Source: an uncultured Ruthenibacterium sp. (GTDB lineage: Bacteria; Bacillota; Clostridia; Oscillospirales; Ruminococcaceae). From it: a stretch of DNA of 47,298 nucleotides. The notes below the pieces were generated by a model. That model did not search any database. It had not been told where the DNA came from and saw only the letters and a program-made list of their open reading frames with translations. How positions within the stretch are numbered: position 1 is the stretch's first letter; every line of letters begins with the position of its first letter. The stretch spans positions 1 through 47,298 of the forward strand of contig CALXIP010000119.1 in NCBI GenBank assembly GCA_944388395.1, read 5' to 3'. Both the position numbers and the translations under genes were made by a program. Positions 16,092 to 24,813 of this stretch are shown here, piece after piece.

Positions 16092-17204
16092 ATGCATCGA
16101 TACACAGTCGCCGTCATGGGCCTGGGGGTCCGCGGCAAAATTCACATTCACGGTCTGCTGGAAAACCCGGACCGCTTTTCCATTGTGGGACTTTGTGACA
16201 TTGACCCCGCCGTTCTGAAAAAAGTTGCAGATGACAACGGGCTTTCGGATGTGCCGCAGTTTACCGACGCAGAGGAAATGCTGGCCAAAACCCGGCCTGA
16301 AGTATTTGTGTTCGTAGTGGCGCCCAATATGCGCCTTTCCCTGATGGAGCTGGGTGCCAAATACGGCGTGAAAGGCATCTCCCTGGAAAAGCCCATGGCG
16401 GAGTCTCTGCAGGAGGCAAAAGCCATGGTGGATCTGTGCAAAGAGCACCACATCAAAGCCGTTGTGTGCCACCAGCAGAAATATCTTTCTCAAATGCGCA
16501 GCCTGAAAAAGCGCATTGAGGACGGAGAAATCGGCGAGATCCGCAAGATCCATGTGGAGACGCAGGCCTGGTTCAGCCAACTGGGCACGCACTATGTGGA
16601 TTACACACTGTGGGCCAACGGCGGGCACCGTGCCAAATGGGTGTGCGGCCATGTGCACGGCCCCATCTGCCTGGATGACAACCACCCTGCCCCGGACTAT
16701 CTGCTGGGCACCATGGAACTGGAAAACGGCGTGCACGCCTACATTGAATGCGGTTACCTCAGCGAGGCACACAATCCGCCGGAATACGGAAGCAGCGACA
16801 ACCGATTGACGGTGTACGGCACCGACGGCTACGTCTACGCTGAAACCGACGGATTCTGGGGCGCCTGCACCAAGGCGACCAACGGCCGTCTGATCACCGG
16901 CAAGGACCCCGGCTGGCGCAATCATCAGCAGGTGCCCATTCAGACGCCTTACTACACCGAATACGCCGACTGGCTGGACGATGACAGCAAAGTACACTCC
17001 TGCGACATCGAAACGGCCTATCACGGCTATGAAATTCTGGAAGGCATGTGTCTGTCCGCACTGCGCAACGTGCGCGTGGACCTGCCCATCACCGACCTGA
17101 ACTATGAACCGGTGATCGAAACCATGCGGCGTGAACTGCCCGAATGCGGCAGCCGCAAAATGTACATTTACGACGGCAAAACACCCCGAAAGGAGCGGGA
17201 TTGA
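16092..17204 (+). CDS. Gfo/Idh/MocA-family NAD(P)-dependent oxidoreductase
   Basis: 370 residues. The Rossmann GxGxxG is GLGVRG at 10-15 and the family Glu-Lys-Pro is at 99-101. A C-terminal beta-sheet domain follows, with GTHYVDYTLW and the LENGVHAYIECGY strand. Enzymes of this family oxidise or reduce a sugar, inositol or uronate hydroxyl. AAGGAGG fixes the ATG; the upstream open frame overlaps the isomerase. It is the third gene of the LacI operon, and its partner isomerase suggests sequential steps of one catabolic route. Confidence 0.88.
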   Translation: MHRYTVAVMGLGVRGKIHIHGLLENPDRFSIVGLCDIDPAVLKKVADDNGLSDVPQFTDAEEMLAKTRPEVFVFVVAPNMRLSLMELGAKYGVKGISLEKPMAESLQEAKAMVDLCKEHHIKAVVCHQQKYLSQMRSLKKRIEDGEIGEIRKIHVETQAWFSQLGTHYVDYTLWANGGHRAKWVCGHVHGPICLDDNHPAPDYLLGTMELENGVHAYIECGYLSEAHNPPEYGSSDNRLTVYGTDGYVYAETDGFWGACTKATNGRLITGKDPGWRNHQQVPIQTPYYTEYADWLDDDSKVHSCDIETAYHGYEILEGMCLSALRNVRVDLPITDLNYEPVIETMRRELPECGSRKMYIYDGKTPRKERD

Positions 17205-17205
17205 C

Positions 17206-18027
17206 ATGGAAGGAGCCTTTGAACAGGATCTTCCCATCAATGGTCATCATCTGCATGTACAGACCATCGGCAGAGGCACTCCGCTGCTTCTTCTGATGGG
17301 GCTGGGCGCTGCGGGTGACAAATGGGCGCCCAACGTGGCGGTCTATCAGGAGCATTTCCGCTGCATTCTGGTGGACAATCTGGGCGCAGGGCGCTCGGAC
17401 AAGCCGCAGCAGGAGGCCTATTCCGTTGCGGAAATGGCCCGGGACGCAGCCGCCGTGCTGGATGCGCTGGGCGTCGAAAAGGCGCACGTAAACGGTATTT
17501 CCATGGGCGGCGCCATCGCGCAGGAACTGGTCATCGCCCATCCGCAGAGAGTCAAGTCCCTGATTCTGACCAGCACCTTTGCCAGTGTGTCCAACTCCTT
17601 TCGCACCGCCATTGAGACGCTGCGTGACAACATCGATGTGATGGACAAAAAAGCCTTCAAGCGGCTGAACCAATGGATGACCTTTGCACAGAAAACGCAG
17701 AACACCCGCCCTGATTTTCTTTTGGAGATGGCACAAAGCGACGCGGAATACCCCTACCCCATGCCCAGTTATGCCTACAAAGCGCAGTGCAACGCCTGCC
17801 TTGGCCACAATGCCGCCGACCGGCTGAAAAAAATCACCGCGCCTACGCTGGTGGCAGCGGGCGCCTGCGATTTGTTCGTTCCCTACGAAAAGACCATGGA
17901 GTTGTGCGAGAAAATCCCCAATGCCACGCTGTACCTGTGCAAGGATGGCGGCCATGTGCACGAATGGGAACATCTGGAAGATTACAACCGGGTCACACTG
18001 GAATTTCTTTTGGCGCAAAACGAATAA
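17206..18027 (+). CDS. Alpha/beta hydrolase
   Basis: 273 residues, no signal peptide. The nucleophile elbow is GISMGG with Ser99, the oxyanion region is LLMGLGAAGDKW, the acid is in GACDLFVP, and the His is in the GGHVHEWEH block. This is the esterase/lactonase/haloperoxidase-like branch. The ATG lies one base past the oxidoreductase stop, with AAGGAG upstream, so the two are coupled. In a sugar-oxidation operon a lactone made by the dehydrogenase would be a reasonable substrate, but that is inference. Confidence 0.82.
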   Translation: MEGAFEQDLPINGHHLHVQTIGRGTPLLLLMGLGAAGDKWAPNVAVYQEHFRCILVDNLGAGRSDKPQQEAYSVAEMARDAAAVLDALGVEKAHVNGISMGGAIAQELVIAHPQRVKSLILTSTFASVSNSFRTAIETLRDNIDVMDKKAFKRLNQWMTFAQKTQNTRPDFLLEMAQSDAEYPYPMPSYAYKAQCNACLGHNAADRLKKITAPTLVAAGACDLFVPYEKTMELCEKIPNATLYLCKDGGHVHEWEHLEDYNRVTLEFLLAQNE

Positions 18028-18061
18028 AAAAGAGGGACTTCCCGCGGGAAGTCCCTCTTTT
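18028..18061. terminator. Strong terminator after the LacI operon
   Basis: A perfect palindrome with 17-base arms centred between 18044 and 18045 (GAGGGACTTCCC and its complement inside), flanked by A and T runs so that it works on both strands. Confidence 0.92.
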
Positions 18062-18133
18062 CAGTTGTCCCCGCCTTCACAGCAAAAGCCGGAACATTCC
18101 TCTTTGTGAAACTTCACCAAGCCGCTTTTGTCC

Positions 18134-18161
18134 TTTTGTCAAAACTATGATAATGACAAAA
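18134..18161. promoter_or_regulatory. Inverted repeat overlapping the -10 region, probable TetR operator
   Basis: TTTTGTCA at 18134-18141 and TGACAAAA at 18154-18161 are exact inverted copies with 12 bases between. The spacer holds TATGATAAT, a likely -10 region. The site is 26 bases before the TetR start, the usual place for self-repression. Confidence 0.6.
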
Positions 18162-18187
18162 AGAACGAAACGGGAGGATCACGATCG

Positions 18188-18760
18188 ATGTATAAGATCT
18201 GCCAAACAAAGCAATCCGCTGAACGCCAGCGCCACATTGTGGACTGCCTGTTTGAAATGCTGAAGTCCATCCCATTTCAAGATGTGACCGTACAGGCGCT
18301 GTGCCAGAAATCCGAAGTTCCGCGAAAGACGTTTTATCGCTATTTTGACGGAAAAGAAGACGTATTTGACGCCATGGTGGATTACATCATGCTGGATTAC
18401 GAGCGCTTTCCCGGTCCCTACCGCGAAGGGGAACGGCGCACTTCGGAAAAGGATATGGAAAAGATGTTTCTTTTCTGGCACGAACACGACGGTTTTCTGA
18501 CAGCGGTCAGCCGCAGCGGCCTGAGCGGACGGTTTATCGAGCGCTCAATTTACACGAGTTTTCAGGGAAAACTGGGTATGACGATGGTCGCGCAGCAGGA
18601 AAGTCTGGACTGGTTCCGCATCACCACCTGTTTTTCCATGTGCGGGCTGTTCGCCCTGATTTGGGACTGGCGCCGCCGCGGTTACCCGCAGACGCCGCAG
18701 GAAATGGCGCACATCGCAGTGAAGCTGCTCACGCAGCCGCTGTATCGCTCCTTGCCATAA
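18188..18760 (+). CDS. TetR-family transcriptional regulator
   Basis: 190 residues. The N-terminal HTH covers about 12-58, with FQDVTVQALCQKSEVPRKTFYRYF as its two helices broken by a turn, then a DGKEDVF signature. The helical C-terminal domain senses an unknown ligand. GGGAGG lies before the ATG. An inverted repeat lies in its own promoter. The next gene is a glycosidase read in the same direction after 152 bases, which may be a target. Confidence 0.88.
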   Translation: MYKICQTKQSAERQRHIVDCLFEMLKSIPFQDVTVQALCQKSEVPRKTFYRYFDGKEDVFDAMVDYIMLDYERFPGPYREGERRTSEKDMEKMFLFWHEHDGFLTAVSRSGLSGRFIERSIYTSFQGKLGMTMVAQQESLDWFRITTCFSMCGLFALIWDWRRRGYPQTPQEMAHIAVKLLTQPLYRSLP

Positions 18761-18844
18761 AAATGCCAAAGTGTTTCACAAAAGTTTGGAACGGGGTGTC
18801 ACACTTGTCTGTCTCTGTCTCTGTTCTGCCCGTGATGCAGGCAT

Positions 18845-18850
18845 TATAAT
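18845..18850 (+). promoter_or_regulatory. Possible -10 box of the glycosidase gene
   Basis: A perfect TATAAT lies 63 bases before the start but has no recognisable -35 box at the right distance. A short TCTGTC repeat lies upstream. The promoter may be weak or need an activator. Confidence 0.4.
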
Positions 18851-18912
18851 AGAATCAGATGAAATCGCGCCGGGCTTCCGGCGCACAACACTGATGCAGA
18901 GGAGTGCAGACA

Positions 18913-20417
18913 ATGGCACAACAAGTCAAATTGCAGGCAGACGGCCTGCGCGAGCTGCGCCGTGTGGATGAGCGGCTCATGTCTTACAACGTGGAAATGA
19001 CCGAGGTGACCGGCGGTACTTTCTGGAAGGAATACACCCCCGGCCAGATTGCAGGAACTGAAGGGTTTCCGCCTTCCAAGGGGCTGGAGGATATCGCCAA
19101 CGCCATGCAGGTCTATCCCCCGGTAAACCTGTACGATGAGAAGCTGCGTGCTTTGGCCAAGGAGTTCGGTCCCGTTTGGGTGCGTGTTTCCGGTACCTGG
19201 GCCAGCAAAACCTACTACGATTTTGACGGTACGACCGGCGGCAAAGCTCCCGAAGGATACCAGAGCGTTTTGACCAAAGAACAGTGGATCGGCGTATTGG
19301 ATTTCGTAAAAGAAATTGGAGCAAAACTGCTGATCTCCGTGGCCAACTGTGCCGGCCTGCACAGCGCCGACGAGCCCTGGAACCCCAGCGAGACGGAAAA
19401 GATCTTCGCGCTGAGCAAGGAGTACGGTGTACCCATCGACGCAGCGGAATTCATGAACGAGCCGAACATGCTGCAGTTCAGCGGTGCGCCCGCTGGTTAC
19501 ACGGCTGCGGACTACGCCCGCGATCAGGATCTGTTCTTTGCCTGGGTGCGCGAGAACTATCCGGACACCCTGCTGGTCGGCCCCTGCAACACCGGCAGCG
19601 CCGACGAGGACGAAACACTGGGCGCCATAAGCAACAACAACAGCGACAAACAGGGCGGCTGCATTGCGGATTTGATGGGTGAGGTTGCCTCGCTGCACGA
19701 TTTGATGCGCGGTACCAAGGAAAAGCTGGATGTATACAGCTATCACTACTACAACGGCATCTCCGAGCGTTTGGCTTCCGTCATGCCCGGCGCCCATTGG
19801 GACCCGTCCAAGGCGCATACCGAGGCCTATCTGGCAGTGGCCGGCAGCAGTGCCCGTGCCAATGTCCCCGGCCGTGATCAATACTGCCCCGGCGGCCAGA
19901 CGTGGGTAACGGAGACACCTGGGCTTCCACCTATCTGGACGTTCTGCGCACGCTGAACGAGCTGGGTGAGTTTGCCACCATCACCGACGGTATCATCTTC
20001 CACAACACTCTGGCCTCTTCCGATTACGGCTTCCTGGATCATCGTACTCATGACCCCCGCCCCAACTATTTCGCAGTATTGCTGTGGAATCGTCTGATGG
20101 GCACCACGGTCTACGAATCCGGCGAGCCTCTGCGTGAAGGTGCGCACGTCTATGCCCACAGCCGCCGTGACGGCAAGCCGGGTGTTGCGTATCTCATCAT
20201 CAACAACTCTCTGACCGATACCACCACCGTGGAACTGCCGCGGGACGCACAGCGCTACACCCTTTCCGCGCCCACGCTGCGCAGCCCGGTGACGTACCTG
20301 AACGATCGGCCGCTGGAGCTTTCGGGTGAGTTTGATCTGCCCGATTTGAGCCCTGTCGCACAGCCCGCCGGCACGGTGGAGCTTGCGCCCGCCAGCGTCA
20401 CCTTCCTGGTTCTTTAA
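18913..20417 (+). pseudogene. GH79-like glycosidase, frameshifted near the catalytic nucleophile
   Basis: Two frames together cover a whole enzyme. The first, from ATG 18913 (GAGGAG site upstream), has RVSGTWASKTYYDF and the acid/base motif MNEPNM, and runs through QTWVTET, where Glu is the expected nucleophile, near 19907. It then shifts: the rest, GDTWASTYLDVLRTL onward to 20417, is in another frame. The first frame continues only to a stop at 19954-19956. The layout matches heparanase/beta-glucuronidase-like family 79 of clan GH-A plus a C-terminal beta-sandwich. Residues between the nucleophile and GDTW also appear missing, so a small deletion is more likely than a one-base error. No signal peptide was seen. 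Confidence 0.7.
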
Positions 20418-20425
20418 AAAACACG

Positions 20426-20457
20426 AAAACGCCCGAAGCAGACGCTTCGGGCGTTTT
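20426..20457. terminator. Bidirectional terminator between the glycosidase and the Clp ATPase
   Basis: AAAACGCCCGAAGC and its exact complement flank a four-base loop, with T runs on both strands. It lies between two convergent genes. Confidence 0.9.
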
Positions 20458-22716
20458 TTACATTCCTGCTGCTGCGCAGGCCGGTTCGCAGGGACGAAGG
20501 GTCAGTTCTCCGGCGGCTGCGTCCAGCAGAAAGGCGTCTCCCTCCTGCGAGAGCATCTGCGAAGCCAGGCACTGCTCCACCTTGCGCGTAATCACGTGCC
20601 GCAAACTGCGCGCCCCGCAGGCAGGGTCGTACCCGCTCTCCACCAGCAGGCGCAGCGCGGCCGGCGTATGCTCCAGCACAATGCCCTGCCCGGCTGCACG
20701 CTCTTCCAGCTGCGCCAGCATCTGGCTCCCGATGATCTGCAGGCTCTCCTTGTCCAGAGGCTGAAATACCAGCAGCTCATCCATGCGGCCCAGCAGCTCC
20801 GGACTGAAAAATGCCTTTGCTTCTCCCAAAACCTGCATGCGCACTGCCTGATCGGGTGCGGCTGCGCCAAAGCCCAGCGCGCCCTTCTGCCCCACCAGAT
20901 GTTTGGCGCCCAGATTGGAAGTGAGGATGATCAGCGTATGGCGAAAATCCACCACGCGGCCTTCGCTGTCGGTCAAACGGCCATCTTCCAGAATCTGCAA
21001 AAGCAGGTTGGACACATCCGGATGCGCCTTTTCAATTTCATCAAACAACACCACGCTGTACGGCCTGCGCCGCACCGCTTCCGTCAGCTGACCGCCCTCG
21101 CCGTATCCCACATAACCCGGCGGCGCACCGATCAGCCGGGCTGCCGTATGCTTTTCCATATACTCGGACATATCAAAACGGAGCAGCGCTTTTCCGCTTC
21201 CCATGCAGCATTCTGCCAGAGCTCTGGCCAGTGCGGTTTTTCCCACGCCGGTCGGCCCAAGGAACAAAAATGCTCCCATGGGGCGGGTCTCACTGGCCAG
21301 GCCCAAACGTGCACAACGCAGAGCGGAAGCCACCGCTCGCACAGCCGGCTGTTGCCCCACTACACATCGTTCCAGTTCCTCTTCCAGATGTGCCATGCGC
21401 GCCGACTCGGACTGAGACAGCCGTTCCGCCGGTACGCCGCTTTGCCGCGACACCACTTCCTCCACCAGTTCCGCCGTGATGCGTCCATCCGATTTCTCGG
21501 AGATACAGGCGGCGCTGCAGGCTTCATCCAATAAGTCGATGGCCTTGTCCGGCAAATTTCGCTCCGGAAGATAGCGCACCGACAGCCGCACCGCCGCGCG
21601 AATCGCCTCCGGTTCGATCGTCACATTGTGGTGGCTTTCGTAACAGGGGGCCACACCCTGTAAAATTTTCAAAGCAGTTTCGGGAGTGGGCTCCGCTACG
21701 TCGATGGTGCCAAAGCGCCGGGCCAGGGCCGCGTCTTTCTCAATTTTTCGGTATTCGCTGCTTGTGGTGGCGCCGATGATCTGAATCTCACCGCGCGCCA
21801 GCATGGGCTTCAAAATGCTGGACGCATCGATGCCGCCTTCGGCTGCGCCCGCACCAATGATGGCATGCACCTCATCAATGAACAAAATGGTATCGCCCGC
21901 CCGCTGCACATCGGACAACACATTTTTGAACCTGTCTTCAAAATCTCCCCGGTATTTGGTTCCTGCCACCAAACTGGCGATATCCAGCGCCAAAATCCGC
22001 TTTTCCCGCAGAATGGCCGGCGCCTTTCCCTGGGCGATGCGCAAAGCCAGCCCTTCCACCACAGCGGTTTTTCCCACGCCCGGCGCACCGATCAGGCAGG
22101 GATTGTTTTTGCGGCGGCGCGCCAGGATCTGCTCCATGCGAAGAATCTCATCGTCCCGTCCCAGCACCGGATCGATCTCTCCATGCAGCGCCAGAAGCGT
22201 CAGGTCGCGGCTGTATTTTTCCGCCACACGGCCGGCAGGCCTTCCCTGGGGCCGGGGCGGCGGCGCATTGTACAACGGCAGCTTGCCGCTTCGTCTTCCA
22301 TATTCTTTGGCGGCCAGGGCCGGTTCCAGCCCCAGCTGTGCCAGCACCTCGCCCGCACCGCACGGCACCTCCAGCAAAGCTGTCAGCAAATGCGTGGGAG
22401 TCGCTTTTCCGCCCTCTGTCGCCTTGGCTTCCAGCACTGCATAGTCCAGACAGCCCGACAGATGCTGAGTAAAATCCCGGGCGGAAAGATGCGTTCGTTT
22501 GCCCTGTCCCACACGCTGCGTCAGCACACGCCCCACCCGATAACCGTAAATTTGTTTTTCCACCAGATAGCAGGCCGCGTCCGTGGTATCCGTTCGCAGA
22601 AGCGCCATCAGAAGATGTTCCGTTCCCACGTAAGTATGCCCCATCTCCTGTGCCACGCGAATGGCATCATGAATCACCGCGCCGGCCTGTCTTGCAAATC
22701 CTTTGTACCAGAACAA
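20458..22716 (-). CDS. ClpA/ClpC-type AAA+ unfoldase without a middle domain
   Basis: 752 residues. The Clp N-domain (HTYVGTEHLLMALL) is at about 28-41. The first AAA+ module has Walker A GAPGVGKT at 210-217 and ILFIDE; the second has GPTGVGKT at 487-494. Between them, at about 400-450, there is no room for the coiled-coil M domain of ClpC and ClpB. LGF at 614-616 is the loop that docks ClpP. It should therefore feed proteins to ClpP, as ClpA does. The TTG start at 22716 has GGCGGG eight bases upstream and lies just before the N-domain; the longer frame is not coding. No CtsR-type operator was seen. Confidence 0.85.
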   Translation of the reverse strand: MFWYKGFARQAGAVIHDAIRVAQEMGHTYVGTEHLLMALLRTDTTDAACYLVEKQIYGYRVGRVLTQRVGQGKRTHLSARDFTQHLSGCLDYAVLEAKATEGGKATPTHLLTALLEVPCGAGEVLAQLGLEPALAAKEYGRRSGKLPLYNAPPPRPQGRPAGRVAEKYSRDLTLLALHGEIDPVLGRDDEILRMEQILARRRKNNPCLIGAPGVGKTAVVEGLALRIAQGKAPAILREKRILALDIASLVAGTKYRGDFEDRFKNVLSDVQRAGDTILFIDEVHAIIGAGAAEGGIDASSILKPMLARGEIQIIGATTSSEYRKIEKDAALARRFGTIDVAEPTPETALKILQGVAPCYESHHNVTIEPEAIRAAVRLSVRYLPERNLPDKAIDLLDEACSAACISEKSDGRITAELVEEVVSRQSGVPAERLSQSESARMAHLEEELERCVVGQQPAVRAVASALRCARLGLASETRPMGAFLFLGPTGVGKTALARALAECCMGSGKALLRFDMSEYMEKHTAARLIGAPPGYVGYGEGGQLTEAVRRRPYSVVLFDEIEKAHPDVSNLLLQILEDGRLTDSEGRVVDFRHTLIILTSNLGAKHLVGQKGALGFGAAAPDQAVRMQVLGEAKAFFSPELLGRMDELLVFQPLDKESLQIIGSQMLAQLEERAAGQGIVLEHTPAALRLLVESGYDPACGARSLRHVITRKVEQCLASQMLSQEGDAFLLDAAAGELTLRPCEPACAAAGM

Positions 22717-22810
22717 TAAAATCGCCCGCCTTTCCTGCTGCTTGTCCCGCTTGAAAGTATGGGCTGCCCCGGCGGCCTTAAATCCGCCAAAATATGGTTT
22801 GTGCAAAAGA

Positions 22811-22840
22811 AAAAAGAGAGGGGCGAAACCCTCTCTTTTT
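22811..22840. terminator. Terminator between the TSCPD gene and the Clp ATPase gene
   Basis: AAAAAGAGAGGG and its complement flank a six-base loop, with T runs on both strands. It ends the minus-strand TSCPD gene 13 bases after its stop. Confidence 0.85.
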
Positions 22841-22852
22841 CGTTTGGCGCGC

Positions 22853-23104
22853 TTATTGCTCCAGCGCTTCCCGCAGCGTCTTTGCAATCTGGTCCGGGCA
22901 GGATGTACTCTTGCTGCCGCAGGTCAGACCTTCCATCCGCTGGATGGCCTCCTGCGCGGGCATCCCCTTCAGCAGTGACGCAATCCCTTTCAGGTTGCCG
23001 CTGCATCCGCCCAACACCGTCACGTCCTCAATGGTCCCGTCATCCGCCAGCGTAACGGTGGTGGATACCGAACAAACACCTCTGTTTTTGCGTGTATAGG
23101 TCAT
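22853..23104 (-). CDS. TSCPD domain-containing protein (TIGR03905-like)
   Basis: 83 residues. It ends with the signature STSCPDQIA (the TSCPD motif), and also holds CSVSTTVTLADDG and GGCSGNLKGI, each with a conserved Cys. The same domain occurs at the end of B12-dependent ribonucleotide reductases, but stand-alone copies are of unknown role, possibly metal or redox related. The ATG at 23104 is chosen because the recognised domain starts there and GGAGG lies about ten bases before it. It has its own promoter and terminator. Confidence 0.85.
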   Translation of the reverse strand: MTYTRKNRGVCSVSTTVTLADDGTIEDVTVLGGCSGNLKGIASLLKGMPAQEAIQRMEGLTCGSKSTSCPDQIAKTLREALEQ

Positions 23105-23140
23105 CTTTGCTGCGCCTCCAACGTGCAATTGTCGTTTTTT

Positions 23141-23169
23141 ATTCTAGCACAGCACGCTTTCAGATACAA
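23141..23169 (-). promoter_or_regulatory. Promoter of the TSCPD gene
   Basis: On the minus strand TTGTAT (23169-23164) and TAGAAT (23146-23141) are 17 bases apart. Confidence 0.6.
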
Positions 23170-23228
23170 CATAGACAAAAGCTTTCCTGAAAATTTGGCA
23201 AAACTCCCGGAAGAGCTGATTTTTCTCT

Positions 23229-24107
23229 TTAAAATTCGTCAGATTTTCCATAATGCGGAACGACCTTCGCCTGCTTCTTTTGTTCTGCCAGCTTCCAAAT
23301 GCGCTCGATCATCTCATCGCTGGTGGTAAACGCTCCCAGTGGCGTAGGTTTGGACATGTGCATACCATGGAAGTCCGTTCCGCCTGTCACGATCAGATTC
23401 CAGCGCTCCGCCACCACGTGCAGCGCCTGCCGGTCCTCGGGTGTGTTGCGGGGATGATCGATTTCCACGCCATCGATCCGCCCTTCGCTGGCCAGTTCTT
23501 CCGCCAGCTCCATGCTCTGGTACACACTCGGATGAGCCAAAACAGCCACGCCGCCCGCTTCATGAATCAGGTCCAGCACTTTCTCCAGCGGCTCATACGC
23601 GGGGTCGTGAAGCACTTTTCCCCCGCGGCCAAACAACTCACGGTAAAGGTCTTTATAAATGCCGTCCGTATAACCATATTCATACAGCAGCCGGATCAAA
23701 TGTGTTTTGTAGGTAACGCCGCTGCGCCTGGAAAACGCTTTGGCCGCGGCGCGGGTAAACTGCGGGTACATCTTTTCCAGCTCATCAATGCTCAGGCTGG
23801 TGACGGCATTTCGCCGGTCCTTCATCAGTTGAAAAAAAGCAAGCAGGCCGGGCGTCAGCTCCGGGCAATAGCAAAGCATGTGGACCCGCCGGCCTCTGCG
23901 GGTATCAAAACCCGTCATCTCCACAGCCGGAATCAGGCGCACGCCCTGATCCACCGGGTGCTGCTGTGCGTATTGGATGCACAGCTCCGTATCGTGATCG
24001 GACACGGCCAGACTGGTCAGGCCGGCACGCCGGGCCAGCAGCGGGAGCAATTCAATATCAGATGATCCATCGGAAAAATTGGTATGTGTATGTAAATCGC
24101 CGGGCAT
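23229..24107 (-). CDS. PHP-domain phosphoesterase (TrpH/RNase AM-like)
   Basis: 292 residues. The PHP metal-binding motifs are all visible: DLHTHTNFSDG at 4-14, SDHDTE, a Glu in IPAVEMTG, AHPSVYQ late and GGTDFHG near the end. This is the stand-alone PHP group with TrpH, which hydrolyses 3',5'-nucleotide bisphosphates or trims RNA 5' ends one nucleotide at a time. It is cytoplasmic and needs metals. AGGAGG lies seven bases before the ATG. It follows the small 24145 gene by 37 bases on the same strand and may share its transcript. Confidence 0.86.
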   Translation of the reverse strand: MPGDLHTHTNFSDGSSDIELLPLLARRAGLTSLAVSDHDTELCIQYAQQHPVDQGVRLIPAVEMTGFDTRRGRRVHMLCYCPELTPGLLAFFQLMKDRRNAVTSLSIDELEKMYPQFTRAAAKAFSRRSGVTYKTHLIRLLYEYGYTDGIYKDLYRELFGRGGKVLHDPAYEPLEKVLDLIHEAGGVAVLAHPSVYQSMELAEELASEGRIDGVEIDHPRNTPEDRQALHVVAERWNLIVTGGTDFHGMHMSKPTPLGAFTTSDEMIERIWKLAEQKKQAKVVPHYGKSDEF

Positions 24108-24144
24108 GAAAAGGCCTCCTTTTCAGCACACAATGTGCCTGCCC

Positions 24145-24405
24145 TTATCTTACACCCACGCCGGATTCTTGACAAGTCTGCCCCGGCTGATAGGGCAGCG
24201 GCTCCCCGTCCAGAAAATCCTCAACAATATCCCACACATGACACGGCTCCACATCGTACGCATTCAAAGCAGCCACCACCGCGCGCACAAAGTCCGGATC
24301 TGTTCCCACATCATGCACCACGACACCACCGCCCTGCACTCCGTACGTCTGATAGGTCCCCAGCGTGGGATCGCTGATCGTTTCCTCAAACAGATGATAC
24401 AACAT
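24145..24405 (-). CDS. Small hypothetical protein, possibly DUF6514-like
   Basis: 86 residues, acidic, without membrane segments. MLYHLFEETISDP is followed by the YQTYGVQGGGVVVHDVG core and VWDIVEDFLDG. The pattern of a YGI/V strand, a D-V strand and an EDFL helix recalls the clostridial DUF6514 proteins, but this is from memory. GAGGAG stands before the ATG. It precedes the PHP gene. The function is unknown. Confidence 0.7.
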   Translation of the reverse strand: MLYHLFEETISDPTLGTYQTYGVQGGGVVVHDVGTDPDFVRAVVAALNAYDVEPCHVWDIVEDFLDGEPLPYQPGQTCQESGVGVR

Positions 24406-24533
24406 TTTTTGTCTCCTCTTTTGCAGGCCCCAGCCCGCGTTCCATGTTTGATTTCCAGTATACTCGGTTTAAATGGTAAATTTTGGCAAAACATGTAAAA
24501 CCGACCCGTCTTCAAGGCCCGTGTGAAAAAAGA

Positions 24534-24562
24534 TTGACAAGACGGAGAAAAGAGGCTAAAAT
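24534..24562 (+). promoter_or_regulatory. Promoter of tRNA-Gly
   Basis: A perfect TTGACA at 24534-24539 and TAAAAT at 24557-24562 with a 17-base spacer, 14 bases before the tRNA. Confidence 0.82.
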
Positions 24563-24576
24563 AAACCATACGGCAT

Positions 24577-24650
24577 GCAGATGTAGTTTAGTGGTAGAAC
24601 TCCAGCTTCCCAAGCTGGCCGTGTGGGTTCGATTCCCATCATCTGCTCCA
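24577..24650 (+). tRNA. tRNA-Gly (anticodon CCC)
   Basis: Seventy-four bases including an encoded CCA. The acceptor stem pairs GCAGATG (24577-24583) with CATCTGC (24640-24646). The D arm holds TAGTGGTAGA. The anticodon stem CCAGC/GCTGG encloses TTCCCAA with anticodon CCC at 24609-24611, reading GGG. The T arm has GGTTCGATTCC. It stands alone with its own promoter and terminator, which suggests independent supply of the GGG-reading tRNA. Confidence 0.96.
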
Positions 24651-24660
24651 ACAAACAAAA

Positions 24661-24686
24661 AGCTCGGGTATGACCCGGGCTTTTTT
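24661..24686 (+). terminator. Terminator after tRNA-Gly
   Basis: AGCTCGGGT pairs with ACCCGGGCT (one G-U) around ATG and is followed by a T run. Confidence 0.85.
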
Positions 24687-24736
24687 ACTTTCCCATCCCC
24701 ACACTTTTTTAGCAGCGCCTCCCTTTGAAAGGGCGG

Positions 24737-24765
24737 TTGACAAACAAGCGAAAACCCTCCATACT
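24737..24765 (+). promoter_or_regulatory. Promoter of the YitT-family gene
   Basis: A perfect TTGACA at 24737-24742 and CATACT at 24760-24765, 17 bases apart. Confidence 0.7.
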
Positions 24766-24813
24766 CAAAAAGGAGCTCATCCTTTCAAACGACTTGGAGA
24801 ACAGGAGATGTCT

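Noticed and set aside
18807-18824. Short TCTGTC tandem repeat before the glycosidase gene
   Set aside because: Only about three partial units; too short to call a repeat element or phase-variable tract.
22717-22887. N-terminal extension of the Clp ATPase
   Set aside because: The extra residues cross a terminator hairpin and do not match any Clp N-terminus.
24577-24650. Attachment site for an integrated element at tRNA-Gly
   Set aside because: No integrase, no repeat of the tRNA 3' end and ordinary genes on both sides.
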